13,891 nt of DNA from the NCBI GenBank assembly GCA_022758945.1, contig JAEMQE010000206.1:1603-15493 (forward strand). The letters run 5' to 3'. Shown here piece after piece: positions 6,492-13,891 of this stretch. The DNA comes from Lentimicrobium sp. GTDB lineage: Bacteria; Bacteroidota; Bacteroidia; Flavobacteriales; Flavobacteriaceae. The notes beneath the pieces were generated by a model, which was given only the letters and a program-made list of their open reading frames with translations, had not been told where the DNA came from and made no database searches. A program made the position numbers and the translations under genes. Numbering within the stretch: position 1 is the stretch's first letter; the number at the start of each line of letters is the position of its first letter.

Positions 6492-6500
6492 TAGTAGGCT

Positions 6501-8363
6501 CTATCCCTCAATCTTCGCACTCAATTCAAACCATCTCTCTTCTCTATCTTCAATTTTATTATTGATATTTTCCAGTTCTTTTGCCTTGGCAGTAATATCA
6601 GCATCGGCTACTTTTCCTTCCGAAAATAATTGCTCGATTTTGGCTTTTTCGATTTCTAAATCCTTGATTTCTCGCTCGATTTTCTGGTATTCTTTTTGCT
6701 CGTTGAATGTCAGGTTTCCAGTCGGATTATTTTGTTTCCAGTCTTTCTTTTCAGCTTTGTTGTCTTCTTTTTGGGCTACGTCGGCGCTGTCTTCGTAAGA
6801 TCTAAAATCAGAGTAGTTTCCGGGGAAAGTTTCAATTTCGCCTTGACCCCTGAAAACAAATAATTGATCGACGATTTTATCCATAAAATAACGGTCGTGT
6901 GACACTACAAGCAAACAACCCGGATAATCCAAAAGGAAGCTTTCCAAGACATTCAAGGTCACAATATCTAAATCATTTGTAGGTTCATCCAGAATCAGGA
7001 AGTTCGGGTTTTGGATTAAAACGGTACACAAATACAAGCGTTTCAACTCGCCACCGCTCAGTTTTTCGACATAATCGTATTGTTTTTTGGAGTCGAAAAG
7101 AAAACGCTCCAACAATTGCGAAGCCGAAATCAATCGGCCTTTCGTCAACGGAATAAATTCTCCGTATTCCTTGATGACGTCAATCACGCGCTGTCCCGGT
7201 TTTGGGTTGATTCCACTTTGGGTGTAATAGCCAATTTTTATAGTTTCACCAACGACTACTTTTCCTGAATCTAAAGGTAAAGTTCCTGTCAATAAATTCA
7301 AGAAAGTTGATTTTCCAGTTCCATTTTTCCCTATGATTCCAATGCGTTCACCTCGTTGAAAATCAAAACTGAAATTATCCAAAATGACGTGATCCTTGAA
7401 TTTTTTGGAAATCTTATGAAGCTCAATAATCTTGCTTCCCATTCGTTCCATATTGATTTCGAGTTCCACCTTATTCTCCCTACGGCGACTTTGTGCTTTT
7501 TCCTTAATCACGTAAAAATCATCCTGACGCGATTTCGATTTGGTCGTTCTGGCTTTCGGCTGGCGGCGCATCCATTCTAATTCTTTTACAAATAAATTTT
7601 GTGCTTTGTCCACACTTGAGTTTTCGGAAGCAATTCGTTCTTCTTTTTTCTCTAAATAATAGGAATAGTTACCTTTGTACTGATATATCTTTCCGTTGTC
7701 TAGTTCGATGATTTCGTTACAAACACGTTCTAAAAAGAAACGGTCGTGCGTTACCATAAACAGCGTAATGTTTTCTTTGGCGAAATAACTTTCCAGCCAT
7801 TCGATCATCTCTAAATCCAAGTGATTCGTGGGTTCATCCAGAATTAATAAGTCGGGACGATTTATTAAAATAATAGCCAATGACAAACGTTTTTTCTGTC
7901 CACCCGAAAGATTTTTGACTTTTAGTTTGAAATCTTCCAACTTCAATTTGAACAAAATTTGCTTGAATTGGGTTTCAAAGTCCCAAGCATTGTGTTGGTC
8001 CATTCCGTCGAAAGCTTTTTGGTAAGCTTCTTCGTCTTCAGGATTTTCCAATGCTTTTTCGTAGGCTTCAATCACCTTCAAACTCTCGTTGTCCGAAGCA
8101 AAAATACTTTCTTCAATCGTCAATTCATCCTGCAATTTATTGTCTTGCGACAAGAAAGCCATTCGAATGCTTTTGCGAAGCACAACTTGCCCTGTATCCG
8201 GTTCGTCAAAACCATTGATAATGTTCATTATGGTGGTTTTTCCGGAACCATTTTTGGCTATAAAAGCAATTTTTTGGTCTTTGTTGATTCCAAAAGATAT
8301 GTTTTCAAAAAGGGTTCTTTCACCAAAAGATTTGGAGATATTTTCGACTGATAAATAATTCAC
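6501..8363 (-). CDS. uup: ABC-F family ATPase, Uup type
   Basis: 620 aa from a GTG at 8363, a soluble protein with two ABC domains and no membrane segments. Domain 1: Walker A AKNGSGKT (36-43; the first residue is Ala rather than Gly), signature LSGGQ (152-156), Walker B LLILDE (172-177), switch His206. Between the two comes the ABC-F linker (about 245-310) with KARTTKSKSR (270-279). Domain 2: Walker A GKNGTGKS (345-352), signature LSGGE (435-439), Walker B LILDE (456-460), switch His489. A charged coiled-coil C-terminal domain (about 552-617) is the mark of Uup within this family. Uup-like proteins bind the ribosome, and in E. coli Uup affects transposon excision and ribosome assembly; a translation role is the family expectation. 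The frame is open to an ATG at 8438, but the family N terminus begins at NYLSVENISKSFG, and a -7 element lies between the two starts. A dedicated antibiotic-resistance role is unlikely given the Uup-type C terminus. Confidence 0.9.
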   Translation of the reverse strand: MNYLSVENISKSFGERTLFENISFGINKDQKIAFIAKNGSGKTTIMNIINGFDEPDTGQVVLRKSIRMAFLSQDNKLQDELTIEESIFASDNESLKVIEAYEKALENPEDEEAYQKAFDGMDQHNAWDFETQFKQILFKLKLEDFKLKVKNLSGGQKKRLSLAIILINRPDLLILDEPTNHLDLEMIEWLESYFAKENITLFMVTHDRFFLERVCNEIIELDNGKIYQYKGNYSYYLEKKEERIASENSSVDKAQNLFVKELEWMRRQPKARTTKSKSRQDDFYVIKEKAQSRRRENKVELEINMERMGSKIIELHKISKKFKDHVILDNFSFDFQRGERIGIIGKNGTGKSTFLNLLTGTLPLDSGKVVVGETIKIGYYTQSGINPKPGQRVIDVIKEYGEFIPLTKGRLISASQLLERFLFDSKKQYDYVEKLSGGELKRLYLCTVLIQNPNFLILDEPTNDLDIVTLNVLESFLLDYPGCLLVVSHDRYFMDKIVDQLFVFRGQGEIETFPGNYSDFRSYEDSADVAQKEDNKAEKKDWKQNNPTGNLTFNEQKEYQKIEREIKDLEIEKAKIEQLFSEGKVADADITAKAKELENINNKIEDREERWFELSAKIEG

Positions 8364-8379
8364 AAGTGTAATTTTTTTG

Positions 8380-8387
8380 CAAAAGTA
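8380..8387 (-). promoter_or_regulatory. Candidate -7 element deciding the ABC-F start
   Basis: TACTTTTG on the minus strand matches TAnnTTTG and ends 16 bases before the GTG at 8363. No TTG is present at the expected distance. The ATG at 8438 would be upstream of it, which favours the GTG start. Confidence 0.5.
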
Positions 8388-8555
8388 AGTTTTTAAAATG
8401 AAAGTTGTTATAATCAGTAAATTCGAGGTCGAAAACAAGGAAGTCTTTTGAAATATTGAAAAAAAAAATTGGCACTGTCAAAATTATTGCTACATTGTAC
8501 TTGATTTTAGAGTAATCTTAAATTGCAAACTGAATTTTATTAAAATAACACAATT

Positions 8556-9563
8556 ATGTTTCATTCAAAAATAACAGGACTAGGATATTATGTTCCAGAT
8601 AATGTCGTGACTAATGATGATTTGTCCAAAATAATGGACACCAATGATGAATGGATTCAGGAAAGAACCGGAATTCAAGAGAGAAGACACATCATTCGAG
8701 GAGAAGATACCACCACAACAATGGGAGTAAAAGCGGCTAAAATTGCCATTGAACGTTCCGGAATTGACAAGGAAGAAATTGATTTTGTGGTTTTTGCCAC
8801 TTTGAGCCCTGACTACTATTTTCCTGGGTCAGGAGTTTTAGTGCAACGTGATTTAGGATTAAGAACCGTTGGAGCATTAGACGTAAGAAATCAATGTTCT
8901 GGTTTTGTGTATGCGATTTCTGTTGCCGACCAATATATTAAAACAGGAATGTACAAGAATATTTTGGTCATTGGTTCCGAAGTGCAATCGACAGGATTAG
9001 ATATGACCACTCGCGGTCGCGGAGTTTCGGTGATTTTTGGAGACGGAGCCGGAGCTGCCGTTTTGAGTAGGGAAGAAGATTTAACTAAAGGAATTTTATC
9101 CACCCATTTGCATTCAGAAGGGCAACACGCTGCAGAACTTATTGTGAAAGCACCAGGAATGGGAGGCCGTTGGATTACAGATATTATTGCAGATAATGAT
9201 CCAGATGACGAAAGTTATTTTCCGTATATGAATGGAACATTTGTGTTCAAGAATGCTGTAGTTCGCTTTGCCGAAGTCATTAATGAAGGTTTGGAAGCTA
9301 ATAATTTACAGGTTTCGGATATTAATTTATTGATTCCGCATCAGGCTAATTTGAGAATTTCCCAATTTATTCAAAAGAAATTTAAATTGGATGATGATAA
9401 AGTTTTTAATAATATTCAAAAATACGGAAACACAACTGCAGCTTCGATTCCAATTGCGTTGACAGAAGCTTGGGAGCAAGGAAAAATCAAGTCGGGTGAT
9501 ACTGTGGTATTGGCTACTTTTGGTAGTGGATTTACTTGGGGAAGTGTTATTATCAAATGGTAA
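8556..9563 (+). CDS. fabH: Beta-ketoacyl-ACP synthase III (FabH-type)
   Basis: 335 aa, close to the usual length of the family. FabH condenses an acyl-CoA primer with malonyl-ACP to start fatty acid synthesis in the cytosol; in Bacteroidota this enzyme type often takes branched primers. The catalytic triad is complete: Cys114 in DVRNQCSGFVYA, His262 in LIPHQANLRIS and Asn292 in KYGNTTAASIP. The N terminus SKITGLGYYVPDNVVTN and EWIQERTGI (32-40) are typical. An acidic loop at 211-224 (IADNDPDDESYFPY) is somewhat longer than in E. coli FabH. Genomes of this group usually carry more than one FabH-like gene, and this one is not next to plsX or fab genes, so it may be a second copy or a specialised ketoacyl synthase. 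A weak promoter (TTG at 8495-8497, TAAATTGC at 8519-8526) ends 29 bases before the ATG. An A/T-rich leader (AACACAATT) precedes the start, and there is no Shine-Dalgarno sequence. Confidence 0.92.
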   Translation: MFHSKITGLGYYVPDNVVTNDDLSKIMDTNDEWIQERTGIQERRHIIRGEDTTTTMGVKAAKIAIERSGIDKEEIDFVVFATLSPDYYFPGSGVLVQRDLGLRTVGALDVRNQCSGFVYAISVADQYIKTGMYKNILVIGSEVQSTGLDMTTRGRGVSVIFGDGAGAAVLSREEDLTKGILSTHLHSEGQHAAELIVKAPGMGGRWITDIIADNDPDDESYFPYMNGTFVFKNAVVRFAEVINEGLEANNLQVSDINLLIPHQANLRISQFIQKKFKLDDDKVFNNIQKYGNTTAASIPIALTEAWEQGKIKSGDTVVLATFGSGFTWGSVIIKW

Positions 9564-9566
9564 ACT

Positions 9567-9627
9567 AGATTTCAGATTTCAGATTTCAGATTTCAGATTT
9601 CAGATTTCAGATTTCAGATTTCAGATT
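9567..9627. repeat. Heptamer tandem repeat (AGATTTC)x8 in the fabH 3' region
   Basis: Eight perfect copies of AGATTTC (9567-9622) and a partial ninth copy, beginning 3 bases after the fabH TAA. In the sense of fabH the unit can be read GATTTCA. It lies before the terminator at 9657-9692 and so would be in the mRNA. Confidence 0.97.
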
Positions 9628-9656
9628 AAGAATGTTAAACATCTCTATAAAAAAAT

Positions 9657-9692
9657 GAAAACGTCTTGATTTCTCAGGAGTTTTCTTTTTTT
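9657..9692 (+). terminator. Bidirectional intrinsic terminator between fabH and the adhesin gene
   Basis: GAAAAC (9657-9662) pairs with GTTTTC (9680-9685), and TCTTGA (9664-9669) with TCAGGA (9674-9679, one G-U pair), with a bulged G at 9663 and a TTTC loop. Seven T's follow on the plus strand (9686-9692). On the minus strand the hairpin is followed by ATTTTTTT, so it can also end the convergent adhesin transcript. Confidence 0.85.
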
Positions 9693-9768
9693 GCTACCTG
9701 CTACCTGCTACCTGCTACCTGCTACCTGCTACCTGCCATCTGAAATCTGCCATCTGAAATCTGCCATC
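9692..9768. repeat. Composite heptamer array, 11 units, in the adhesin 3' region
   Basis: Six perfect TGCTACC units (9692-9733), then TGCCATC, TGAAATC, TGCCATC, TGAAATC, TGCCATC (9734-9768). Register is kept throughout, so three unit types form one array. TGAAATC is the reverse complement of the unit of the fabH array (in another phase), so the two arrays are inverted to each other around the shared terminator. The array ends 5 bases from the adhesin stop codon. Confidence 0.97.
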
Positions 9769-9773
9769 TTTTT

Positions 9774-12035
9774 TTATCTCTTCAACGTAAAATGAGCTTT
9801 GAATACCTTTGAAGTCCCTTTTTCATCATAATCTACAGTAAACCAATAGTCGGTCGAAGGAAGTGGTTGCCCGTTGAATGTTCCGTTCCAGCCTTCGCTC
9901 GAAGGACTTATTTGTTTTAGGAATTTTCCGTACCTATCAAAAATATAGATTGGCGCATTCGGGTTTGTGAGCGCTAAATGTTTGATATTCCAAGTTTCGT
10001 GATAGCCATCCCCATTTGGTGTGAAATATTTTGGATAATTTATGATTACTGCATTAATTGGAGCAGGATTGCAGTGTCCGTTTTTATCCATAACAGAAAT
10101 GGTATGTTCTCCTGGTGAAATATTATTAAAAATATTGCTATCTTGGAAAAGAGAATTATCAATTTGATATTCATAATTTCCTGAGCCAGCACCTAAAACA
10201 TTTACAGAAATAAAACTTGGATTTTCGAATGCATCACTATACGTAATTTCAAGATATGGAGCGTATTTAGTGACTTTGGCTGCAGCTGTATTGATACAAT
10301 TTGTGTCAGTGTTCGTAATTTTTACCGTATAATTTCCTATTTGACTAGTCGTAATTGATGCAGTGTTTCCGCCATAAGGATTTCCGTCAAGAGTCCATTC
10401 AAAGATATAATTTGATGTTGTTATGCCTGTATCTAAGTTTGCCGGATTCAATAAAGTTCCGGTTTCATAATCTTCACAAATAAAATATTCCGGTTTTAGT
10501 TGAGAAATAGGCAATGGATTTATGATCAATTTTAATTCGGTAACATCAAAGCAAGGAGTAGTTATCGAGTTGTTTGTAACTCTAATCCAGACGCTGTCGT
10601 TAAACGGATTGTCGTTTTGGTAAACAGCTGGATTAGCAATTGGAACTGCTTTGCTATTATTGGCATCAGCCAAAGAATTGAAAAAAGTTAAAGTAAAATC
10701 GGTATCCGGTGTTTGACCGTTTAACACTTGATTCCTAATGGATAAAGTGGTTAAATCGAACTGGAAAATACCATCATTTGGACCAAATGTGTCGCAGGTT
10801 TCTAATGTAGTAACAGGATTTGCAACAGGTTTAGGAGCAATTGTAATAGTAAACGGATTTTCATCGCTGCAATTTAAGCGGTCTCCTGTTTCATAATAAA
10901 TATAGTACATTGGCAAAACATTTGTTGCCGTTACTGTAGTGCCAAAAGGTATTATGTTTCCACCACCCAAAGGTCCTCCCGGAGCATCATAATAATAATT
11001 ATTTGGGGTTGGTAGAGGAGGAAAAGTAAAACTGTCACAATACGATAATTGGGTAGGAATTGGATCAGCTTCAACACCATTTATCGAAATTTCGAAATAG
11101 TTTTCTGAATAACAGGATGGATCATTTGGATTTGCGGCATAAATATATATTCTTTCGCTTTTGCTAATGGTACTCCCTGCAGCAAGAGGTTTTTCACCTT
11201 TTTGGCCTTCAAAATAATTCCCGTTAGTGAGTGGACTTAAAACATACGAATTGCATTGTTCTATATCTGATCTTGAATCAATTATTGGCTTTTGATTTAT
11301 TGTAATTAGCCAAGATTTTTCATTGTAGCAACCCGCAACTGTTGTAGATGGTTTATAAATATAAAGAGTTGTAGTTGTTTTTATAGCATCACCAACATTT
11401 AATATTGGCAAACCTTTGTTTGGTCCTGAATAATAAGTGCCACCATCAGTCTGAACTGGTAGAGGGAAACTATCACAAGCAAAAACATTCACAGGTGTTG
11501 TTATGAAAGGAGCATTTATAGTAATTGTAAAAAACTGATTATCAGTACAATTTGGTGTTCCTGCTCCTGGAACATAAATATAAACTGTTGTTGTTTTTTC
11601 AATAAGTCCCGGAGAGATTATGTTTCCGACACCATTTGGTGCGTCACGGTATTCTCCAACAGGTGCTGGCTGAAGATTATAAGCTGGACATTGGGTTATA
11701 TCAACTAATCCTATTGTGTCGATATAGACTGTAAAGATTTTATCTGGAGTTCTACAAGTATTACTTATCGCAAAAACATAAAGTTTTGTTGTAGTTGTTA
11801 TTGGCGAAACTGCTAATTTGTAAACACCTGTTCCAGCATTGAAAGTATAATAATTTCCAACTGTTAATGCTGGTAAATTATATGGACCACAAGAAAAAAC
11901 ATCCGAAAAAGAATTCGTTATAATCGGAGTTAAGTTTATGGTAATATTGAATTTACTTTGAACTTCACACGGAGTAATATCTGTTGAAATAAAATAAGTA
12001 TATATTATACCTGAAGTTGTTACTAATGTTGTTCC
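9774..12035 (-). CDS. C-terminal part of the surface protein with T9SS type B sorting domain
   Basis: 753 codons after the TGA, with no start of its own supported by a promoter. It holds the rest of Cys module 2 and modules 3-7 (to 10797), a repeat starting CDTFGPNDGIFQFDLTTLS, and a second copy of the Ig-like domain (FEWTLDGNPYGGNT). A short domain with GSGNYEYQIDNSLFQ follows, and then the sorting domain (10034-9774): YPKYFTPNGDGYHETWNI, IYIFDRYGKFL, GWNGTFNGQPLPSTDYWF, HFTLKR. This end matches the gliding-motility-associated C-terminal (type B) domain that directs export through the type IX system. The role is likely adhesion or matrix/substrate binding; the ligand is unknown. Confidence 0.75.
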   Translation of the reverse strand, partial: GTTLVTTSGIIYTYFISTDITPCEVQSKFNITINLTPIITNSFSDVFSCGPYNLPALTVGNYYTFNAGTGVYKLAVSPITTTTKLYVFAISNTCRTPDKIFTVYIDTIGLVDITQCPAYNLQPAPVGEYRDAPNGVGNIISPGLIEKTTTVYIYVPGAGTPNCTDNQFFTITINAPFITTPVNVFACDSFPLPVQTDGGTYYSGPNKGLPILNVGDAIKTTTTLYIYKPSTTVAGCYNEKSWLITINQKPIIDSRSDIEQCNSYVLSPLTNGNYFEGQKGEKPLAAGSTISKSERIYIYAANPNDPSCYSENYFEISINGVEADPIPTQLSYCDSFTFPPLPTPNNYYYDAPGGPLGGGNIIPFGTTVTATNVLPMYYIYYETGDRLNCSDENPFTITIAPKPVANPVTTLETCDTFGPNDGIFQFDLTTLSIRNQVLNGQTPDTDFTLTFFNSLADANNSKAVPIANPAVYQNDNPFNDSVWIRVTNNSITTPCFDVTELKLIINPLPISQLKPEYFICEDYETGTLLNPANLDTGITTSNYIFEWTLDGNPYGGNTASITTSQIGNYTVKITNTDTNCINTAAAKVTKYAPYLEITYSDAFENPSFISVNVLGAGSGNYEYQIDNSLFQDSNIFNNISPGEHTISVMDKNGHCNPAPINAVIINYPKYFTPNGDGYHETWNIKHLALTNPNAPIYIFDRYGKFLKQISPSSEGWNGTFNGQPLPSTDYWFTVDYDEKGTSKVFKAHFTLKR

Positions 12036-12350
12036 TCAAAAAAGTTCTGTGTTACCTACAGTTTTTGGGCCACCGGGTAATGTATAATAGCGCGTTCCGA
12101 AACCTAATTTTGGCAACAAATATTGATCGCAGGCTACTATATCAGTGGGTGTAATATCTGCTGGAACAACAATTTTTACATTGAATTTAGTTTCGTAGGA
12201 ACAACTTGGAGTTCCTCCAGTTTCGTTATAAATATATACATTTTGGTCAGTAGTAATTATATCACCCGCACTAAGCATTGGTAAACCTTTGTTAGGTCCG
12301 GAATAATAATTCCCAGGATTTTTAAGAGGTGGCAAGGTAAAACCTATACA
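10797..12350 (-). repeat. Seven tandem ~74-residue Cys-bounded modules in the surface protein
   Basis: Modules start at Cys codons near 12350, 12131, 11891, 11690, 11477, 11255 and 11039. The common pattern is C-x2-[YF]-x-L/F, then YY or NY, a Gly/Pro-rich turn, a PG/AG turn, an IYIY-like strand, a second Cys and a strand such as F-x-I-x-I. Modules 1 and 5 share YYSGPNKGLP and are similar at DNA level (about 12280-12315 and 11409-11440), which points to internal duplication. The internal TGA falls in module 2. Confidence 0.8.
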
Positions 12351-13891
12351 GACATACTGATCCGGGATAAGGTCTAAAATGGGTTTCGGTTTAACAATTA
12401 AATTAAAACTCGTAGTGTTAAAACAAGTTGGGTCTGTAGTGTTTTGAACTTTTACAAATAGTGTCGCATTTCCTGAAGGATAAGCAACAGAAGTATTAAT
12501 CGGATTTGTTCCGGCATTTGCGTCTGCTATTTTGGTGTAATAAGTTACATTATATCTTGTTGGCGGTTGTCCTCCTAAGACTATGGGAGTTTGTGATGCA
12601 AGATCAAAATTAGCAGTATTTGTTCCTATTGAAGTTTCACATAAAGTCATATCTCCAGGATTATTAGCAACTGGCGGAGGTGTAAGTCCTAATTGAAATG
12701 ACTTTTCAATAGCACAATTTGTTACTGTGTTCAAAATTCTTACCCAAATTGTAGCTGGCAAACTTCCTGCAGCTATAGTATAACTTGTTGGCAACATATT
12801 ACTGTTAGAAGTTGCATCTGCTTGAGTTGGGTGATAACTTATTTGAGTTCCGGGAATTTTTACAATAGGGGTGTTAAAAGCCAAGTCGAAAGTGAAATTT
12901 GCTTGACCGGAATTACATTGATATAAATCTACTGGGTCAGGAGTTGTTATCGCTTTATAGTATTCAACCTTTATAAAATCAGTAGTTACTTTGCAACCAG
13001 TTGATTTAATTGTGTAAGCAAGACCATAAGTCCCAGGTTGGCTCACTATTAAATCAGGTGTATTTCCACCTATTGGATTTCCGTTTAAAGTCCAATCAAA
13101 AGAATAAATTGCTGGACTTAATCCTGACTTAATAGTGTGAGTGCTATTATCACAAACTGCATTATTGCTAGCCAAAGTCAAATCAGGGCCTAAAACATCT
13201 TGTCCAACATTAAAACTATTTGCTCCTAAAAATATCGCAGAATCCGATTGATAGTCTTTTCGGTCAGCAATCACAAGTTTTATGTGATAAGGTGTATTTG
13301 GGACTAAAGTTGATGAAGCTGCGTTCATAATAACGGTTTGTCCATTAAAATTTGTTGCAGAGCCAGCAGCATTAGAACCGCCATTAAATGCTCCAAAATA
13401 AGTTGGATTTTCTGACGGACAAGACGAGTTATATAATGAATTACGGATAGTAACTACTGAAATGGGTTCATTAGTAATTGGAACAACAGCAAGATTTGTG
13501 GTTACATTGGTTGATTTATTGGTCAGCAAGAAAGCAAAAGCATCCGAAAATTGGCATTGAAAATTCCCATATTCTTCAGAAGCAAATAAAAACTTAAAGT
13601 CAAAGTTTGAAGAAAAAGGAACAAAGTCAAATTCTAAAACAGTTGCATTTGTGGAAGTCATAGAGATTCCAGCGGCCAAAAGTGTAGCTTCTAAATCTGT
13701 ATCTCCTTTCCAAGCGGCCTTACCATCATTTAGATCAGTTGCATTTGGTCCGGGGGCATTGGTCACATTTCCTGTACTCAAAATCACACCGCTTTGCAAC
13801 GGAAAGGAGGGATTTGTATTGTCAAAATATCCAATTCCGTTTGTAGAACCAAAATTTGTTCCAGTGCTCCAAGTAATGTTACTTACGGGAA
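12036..13891 (-). CDS. N-terminal part of the surface protein: choice-of-anchor L domain and repeats (5' partial)
   Basis: 617 residues visible before the TGA; the frame is open to the window edge, so the signal peptide and true start lie outside. The first ~235 residues form a choice-of-anchor L domain: VSNITWSTGTNFGSTNGIGY, PLQSGVILSTGNV, FLFASEEYGNF, DAFAFLL, and YHIKLVIADRKDYQSDSAIF with LGANSF. This domain is found near the N terminus of secreted Bacteroidota proteins. Next comes an Ig-like domain with FDWTLNGNPIGGNTPDL, two repeats with FDL..TPIV and a conserved Cys (about 12960-12420), and then Cys-bounded module 1 and half of module 2. The part before the break could be translated and exported by Sec but would stay without an anchor. 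Confidence 0.8.
   Translation of the reverse strand, partial: PVSNITWSTGTNFGSTNGIGYFDNTNPSFPLQSGVILSTGNVTNAPGPNATDLNDGKAAWKGDTDLEATLLAAGISMTSTNATVLEFDFVPFSSNFDFKFLFASEEYGNFQCQFSDAFAFLLTNKSTNVTTNLAVVPITNEPISVVTIRNSLYNSSCPSENPTYFGAFNGGSNAAGSATNFNGQTVIMNAASSTLVPNTPYHIKLVIADRKDYQSDSAIFLGANSFNVGQDVLGPDLTLASNNAVCDNSTHTIKSGLSPAIYSFDWTLNGNPIGGNTPDLIVSQPGTYGLAYTIKSTGCKVTTDFIKVEYYKAITTPDPVDLYQCNSGQANFTFDLAFNTPIVKIPGTQISYHPTQADATSNSNMLPTSYTIAAGSLPATIWVRILNTVTNCAIEKSFQLGLTPPPVANNPGDMTLCETSIGTNTANFDLASQTPIVLGGQPPTRYNVTYYTKIADANAGTNPINTSVAYPSGNATLFVKVQNTTDPTCFNTTSFNLIVKPKPILDLIPDQYVCIGFTLPPLKNPGNYYSGPNKGLPMLSAGDIITTDQNVYIYNETGGTPSCSYETKFNVKIVVPADITPTDIVACDQYLLPKLGFGTRYYTLPGGPKTVGNTELF

Larger units (their letters stand above)
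9774..13891 (-). pseudogene. Large T9SS-secreted surface protein gene with an internal TGA, 5' end outside the window
   Basis: A single reading frame runs from the right edge (first full codon at 13889) to the TAA at 9774-9776 with only one break, a TGA at 12036-12038. The codons before and after the TGA are in the same frame, both sides belong to one repeat module, and the two parts together make a typical flavobacterial surface protein of more than 1370 residues. So this is one gene with a nonsense change, or a base-call error, not two genes. Order of domains: choice-of-anchor L, Ig-like and other repeats, seven Cys-bounded modules, more Ig-like repeats, T9SS type B C-terminal signal. If the TGA is real, the translated part lacks the sorting signal and could not be exported by T9SS to the surface. 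The GTG at 11492 and TTG at 13799, which look like starts, are inner codons. Confidence 0.8.

Noticed and set aside
6285..6494. Small plus-strand reading frame of 69 codons
   Set aside because: It is made of the terminator and the 32-bp inverted repeat, with no promoter-like element and no protein-like composition.
7959..8358. Plus-strand reading frames of up to 130 codons opposite the ABC-F gene
   Set aside because: Antisense to conserved ABC motifs; these are shadows of codon bias.
8469..8490. Sigma-54-like promoter (TTGGCAC ... TTGC) before fabH
   Set aside because: GG and GC are separated by 16 bases; sigma-54 promoters need 10.
9567..9768. CRISPR array
   Set aside because: Units are 7 bases without spacers, and there are no cas genes.
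11400..11492. Separate gene starting at GTG 11492
   Set aside because: The frame is open upstream to 12035 and the sequence continues a repeat module across 11492; there is no promoter or signal peptide.
12036..12038. UGA used as a sense codon in this organism
   Set aside because: All other genes are free of internal TGA and use TGG for Trp; a reassigned UGA would appear many times in 13.9 kb.

Overview
The window looks like chromosomal DNA of a low-GC Bacteroidota bacterium, most likely Flavobacterium or a close relative. The evidence is a type IX secretion (type B) sorting domain on a large adhesin-like protein, a choice-of-anchor L domain, promoters of the Bacteroidota type (TTG, about 19-20 bases, TAnnTTTG) at 16-28 bases before start codons, no Shine-Dalgarno sequences, and short heptameric tandem repeats at gene ends. 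No rRNA, tRNA, CRISPR, integrase or transposase is visible.

Layout from left to right. A class I SAM methyltransferase (minus) lies divergent from an unusual zinc-ribbon SDR oxidoreductase (plus), and the SDR is convergent with a BamA/TamA-like outer membrane barrel protein (minus). Next on the minus strand are a lipoprotein with a predicted outer-membrane barrel and an FKBP-type prolyl isomerase lipoprotein, each with its own likely promoter and ended by a strong terminator. Then come a palindrome-rich spacer, an unrecognised single-pass membrane protein (minus), a terminator plus a perfect 32-bp inverted repeat, and a Uup-type ABC-F ATPase (minus). The ATPase is divergent from a FabH-type beta-ketoacyl-ACP synthase III (plus). 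The last 4.1 kb (minus) is one very large cell-surface protein gene whose 5' end is outside the window. It carries a choice-of-anchor L domain, Ig-like repeats, seven tandem Cys-bounded modules and a C-terminal T9SS type B signal, and is interrupted by a single in-frame TGA.

The genes form mostly single-gene transcription units, so no common pathway is evident; several act at the cell envelope (barrel proteins, two lipoproteins, a T9SS substrate, fatty acid initiation). The most notable non-genic signal is a family of heptamer-type tandem repeats. Three arrays sit within 3-5 bases of a stop codon and, read in the direction of the gene, share the form G-N3/4-CA. A fourth array has entered the methyltransferase coding sequence. 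The fabH/adhesin intergenic region is symmetric: stop, array, shared bidirectional terminator, array, stop. The other notable points are the premature TGA and an SDR family member whose catalytic tyrosine position is threonine.
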